A DNA stretch of 9,505 nt, taken from Nitrospirota bacterium (GTDB lineage Bacteria; Nitrospirota; Nitrospiria; Nitrospirales; UBA8639). The translations under genes and the position numbers were made by a program. The stretch is from positions 1-9,505 of the forward strand of contig JAOUNC010000070.1 in the NCBI GenBank assembly GCA_029881175.1. Reading direction: 5' to 3'. Shown here in pieces: positions 7,465 to 9,505 of this stretch. Numbering within the stretch: the stretch's first letter is position 1; each line of letters begins with the position of its first letter. The notes beneath the pieces were generated by a model. The model had not been told where the DNA came from. It searched no databases and was given only the letters and a program-made list of their open reading frames with translations.

Positions 7465-8676
7465 TTAAGGGATTGGCCGTGTCACCACAACAATGCCGTC
7501 TTCTGTGACGGTATAGCTGCTGCGGTCAGCTTCTGGATCGTACCCGATGACGGTCCCCGCAGGGATATTCACTCCCTTGTCGATGATCGCGCGGCGAATC
7601 CGGGCACCTTCTCCTATTTCAACATCTTCCATGATGACCGATTCCTGAACGTCCGCAAATTGGTTCACGCGGACGTCTGGGGATAAGACACTTTTTTCGA
7701 CCTTCCCGCCTGCGATGATGCATCCCCCGGACACAATGGAGTCTAAGGCTACGCCCGTTCGCCCCCCGGGCTTTTGATCCGCAAAGACGAATTTGGCGGG
7801 CGGAAATTGTCCTTGGTAGGTGCGGATTGGCCAAGCTTCGTCGTAGAGATTGAGGAGAGGATCCACCCCGACGAGATCCATGTTGGCTTCGTAGTACGCA
7901 TCAAGCGTACCGATATCCCGCCAGTATTTGACTTGTTTTTTGTTTTCATCTTGAAAGTTATAGGCGAAGACTCGTTTGTTCTGCAGCATGTTGGGGATGA
8001 TGTTTCTTCCAAAGTCATGGGCGGTAGCCATTTCAGCGTCTTTTCGCAGTTCTTCATAGAGGTGGCCTGTACGAAAGAGGTAGATGCCCATGGAGATAAA
8101 GGCATGGGTTGGATCATCAGGCAAGGGAAAAGGGTTGGATGGCTTTTCTTCAAACCGGATGACACGCATTGTGGAATCCACACCTAAGACGCCGAATGAC
8201 CGAGTTTCTTCGATGGGCCATTCAATAGCGCCGACAACAGCATCTGCTTCCGTTTCCTGCATGAATCGGAACATATCCGCATAGTTCATTTTGTAGAGAT
8301 GATCCCCGGCTAGGATCAAGAGGTATTTCGGCTGTTCTTGTTCCAACAGGAAAATGTTTTGATGGACGGCATCGGCTGTGCCCCGGTACCACTCTGCGCT
8401 AATACGTTGTTGCGGTGGGATGGAAAAGAGGAATTCCCCAAGCTCCGGGTTAAAGATCGACCACCCCCGCCTGATGTGGCGATCTAAGGAGTGAGATTTA
8501 TACTGTATAAGAACGGCGATTTTTCGAAGTCCAGAATTTAAGCAATTGCTTAGGGTGACGTCGATGATCCTGTATTTGCCGCCGAAGGGGACCGCTGGTT
8601 TGGCCCGGTGCTGGGTAAGTGGTAGCAATCGTTCGCCACGGCCGCCAGCAAGAATCATGGTATAGACATCGCGCAT
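7465..8676 (-). CDS. glgC: Glucose-1-phosphate adenylyltransferase (ADP-glucose pyrophosphorylase)
   Basis: A 403-residue cytoplasmic enzyme making ADP-glucose from ATP and glucose-1-phosphate, the committed step of bacterial glycogen synthesis. The nucleotidyltransferase domain shows [13 protein letters not shown] (9-21), [20 protein letters not shown] (24-43), [12 protein letters not shown] (96-107), [11 protein letters not shown] (122-132) with Asp125 for metal binding, FEEKP with the glucose-1-phosphate Lys178, and [18 protein letters not shown] (251-268). Residues about 305-375 form the left-handed beta-helix. The N-terminus is shorter than in E. coli GlgC (431 residues). At the position of E. 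coli Lys39 (fructose-1,6-bisphosphate activator site) I read His23, so allosteric control may differ. AAGG ten bases upstream of ATG 8676 is a modest ribosome binding site. No other glg gene is nearby. Confidence 0.97.
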   Translation of the reverse strand: MRDVYTMILAGGRGERLLPLTQHRAKPAVPFGGKYRIIDVTLSNCLNSGLRKIAVLIQYKSHSLDRHIRRGWSIFNPELGEFLFSIPPQQRISAEWYRGTADAVHQNIFLLEQEQPKYLLILAGDHLYKMNYADMFRFMQETEADAVVGAIEWPIEETRSFGVLGVDSTMRVIRFEEKPSNPFPLPDDPTHAFISMGIYLFRTGHLYEELRKDAEMATAHDFGRNIIPNMLQNKRVFAYNFQDENKKQVKYWRDIGTLDAYYEANMDLVGVDPLLNLYDEAWPIRTYQGQFPPAKFVFADQKPGGRTGVALDSIVSGGCIIAGGKVEKSVLSPDVRVNQFADVQESVIMEDVEIGEGARIRRAIIDKGVNIPAGTVIGYDPEADRSSYTVTEDGIVVVTRPIP

Positions 8677-8741
8677 AAGTCATCCGCCTTATTTTGAAAT
8701 CATTTCGATGATGTGTTGTTGTAGAATCCTAATCATCTAGT

Positions 8742-8776
8742 AGAGAAAAGTATAGATGGGGAAATTTGCTAGTCAG
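8742..8776 (-). promoter_or_regulatory. Candidate sigma-70 promoter for glgC
   Basis: On the minus strand CTGACT (8776-8771) and TATACT (8754-8749) are separated by 16 bases: four of six and five of six matches to the consensus boxes. Transcription would start near 8742, leaving a leader of about 65 nt before the glgC ATG. It lies in the short gap after the peroxidase gene, so glgC need not depend on read-through. Confidence 0.45.
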
Positions 8777-8796
8777 GCTGTTTGACTCTTCGTCTT

Positions 8797-9288
8797 TTAG
8801 CGAGGTGCGTTGAGTAATGTGTGAATGGCGGGAACGATGTCTTCGGGTTTGGTGGTGGGGGCAAAGCGTTCATGGGCGTTGCCGGATCGATCGACGAGAA
8901 ATTTGGTGAAGTTCCATTTGATTGCTTCCGACCCTAAAAGGCCTGGCGCTTGCTTTTTAAGAAGTTGATAGAGGGGATGGGTATTCGGGCCGTTCACTTC
9001 AATTTTGGCGAACATGGGAAAACTCACGCTATAGTTGCTTTGGCAAAAATGTTGGATCTCTTCATGGCTCCCAGGATCTTGGCTGCCGAATTGATTGCAT
9101 GGGAAACCTAGCACCTCGAAGCCTTGGTCATGATACTGCTTGTAGAGGTCTTCTAAGCCTTGGAATTGCGGCGTGAATCCGCAGCGTGATGCCGTGTTTA
9201 CGATGAGCAAGACGGTGCCTTGGTATCTTGAAAGAGCCCGGTCTTCTCCGCTGATAGTGTGGCAGGTGATTTGGTAAATGGGGTTCAT
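8797..9288 (-). CDS. Glutathione peroxidase family protein (probably thioredoxin-dependent)
   Basis: A 163-residue peroxidase of the GPx (BtuE-like) family that reduces hydrogen peroxide and organic hydroperoxides. The catalytic set is complete: peroxidatic Cys36 in NTASRCGFTPQ, Gln70 in FPCNQFGSQDPG, and Trp125-Asn126 in IKWNFTKFLVDRSG. Cys82 in HFCQSNYSVSFPMFAKIEVN lies where thioredoxin-dependent GPx enzymes keep their resolving Cys, so thioredoxin and not glutathione is the likely electron donor. The start at 9288 has AAAGGA (9296-9301) seven bases upstream and gives the usual MNPIYQITCHTISG beginning. The frame extends to 9414, but that part is not protein-like. No signal peptide is seen, so it should be cytoplasmic. 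It is the first minus-strand gene from the right edge. Confidence 0.95.
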   Translation of the reverse strand: MNPIYQITCHTISGEDRALSRYQGTVLLIVNTASRCGFTPQFQGLEDLYKQYHDQGFEVLGFPCNQFGSQDPGSHEEIQHFCQSNYSVSFPMFAKIEVNGPNTHPLYQLLKKQAPGLLGSEAIKWNFTKFLVDRSGNAHERFAPTTKPEDIVPAIHTLLNAPR

Positions 9289-9345
9289 GATGAAATCCTT
9301 TAGCTTGAGTGGGAAGAAAAGGCCGTTATTAAACGGGCATGATAT

Positions 9346-9374
9346 TTGACAGGTTATCCATTGTACTGTATTCT
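9346..9374 (+). promoter_or_regulatory. Near-consensus plus-strand sigma-70 promoter
   Basis: A perfect TTGACA (9346-9351) is followed after exactly 17 bases by TATTCT (9369-9374). Transcription would start near 9381 and run off the right edge, away from the peroxidase gene, so it probably serves a divergent gene or RNA beyond the window. Confidence 0.45.
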
Positions 9375-9395
9375 GATAAAAGTTCGTGCTGGTTC

Positions 9396-9448
9396 GGTCC
9401 GACGGCGGGAACATTCAAAAATTTTCGGACCTCGCGATCGTATCGCGA
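9396..9448. repeat. Two adjacent inverted repeats near the right edge
   Basis: GGTCCGA (9396-9402) pairs with TCGGACC (9425-9431), and directly next to it TCGCGAT (9432-9438) pairs with ATCGCGA (9442-9448) around three bases. Both would fall in the 5' leader of a transcript from the plus-strand promoter at 9346-9374, so they may be operator sites or leader hairpins. I see no gene between 9415 and 9505. Confidence 0.45.
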
Positions 9449-9505
9449 CCAGATCCTCTTTGGGACGGACTTCCTACCTAATTCTGTTTCCCTCGTTTTT
9501 CTGAC

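Noticed and set aside
8797..9414. Longer start for the glutathione peroxidase (205 residues)
   Set aside because: The family N-terminus and a good ribosome site support 9288; the 42 extra residues do not resemble a signal peptide or domain.

Overview
The window looks like chromosomal DNA of an environmental Gram-negative bacterium. Lipoprotein, arsenic-efflux, glycogen and DUF2934 genes occur together with a heavy load of intergenic palindromic repeats. This mix recalls Nitrospira-like (Nitrospirota) genomes, but that is an impression from gene content and not a demonstrated assignment.

Layout. Positions 1-351 hold the 3' end of an unrecognised plus-strand gene whose product ends in a short coiled coil. 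Positions 352-4048 are gene-poor. They contain a DUF2934 protein with a histone-H1-like Lys/Ala-rich tail (plus strand), a LEA14/WHy-type lipoprotein (minus strand), and four copies of a modular intergenic repeat about 300 bp long. One repeat copy is split by a 965-bp IS110-family element (2760-3724). Its transposase is decayed: a catalytic Asp is changed to Gly, the middle of the protein is shortened, and the native start codon is probably lost. Removing exactly 965 bp rebuilds the repeat.

From 4049 to the right end every gene is on the minus strand. In transcription order they are: a thioredoxin-type glutathione peroxidase; glucose-1-phosphate adenylyltransferase (glgC); an unrecognised 119-residue protein; a 30-residue Lys-rich mini-protein; arsC and an ACR3 arsenite exporter overlapping by 4 bp; a 400-bp repeat-filled gap; and the 16S rRNA methyltransferase rsmJ. 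ArsC would reduce arsenate to arsenite and ACR3 would expel it. No arsR is visible. The peroxidase and ArsC both look thioredoxin-coupled. GlgC stands apart from other glycogen genes.

The strongest candidate for something new is the leader of the dead IS110 element. It can fold into a stem with an internal loop and holds short matches both to the repeat it inserted into and to the element's own end, as expected of a bridge-RNA remnant. If this is right, the dispersed repeats served as the programmed landing site of this element.
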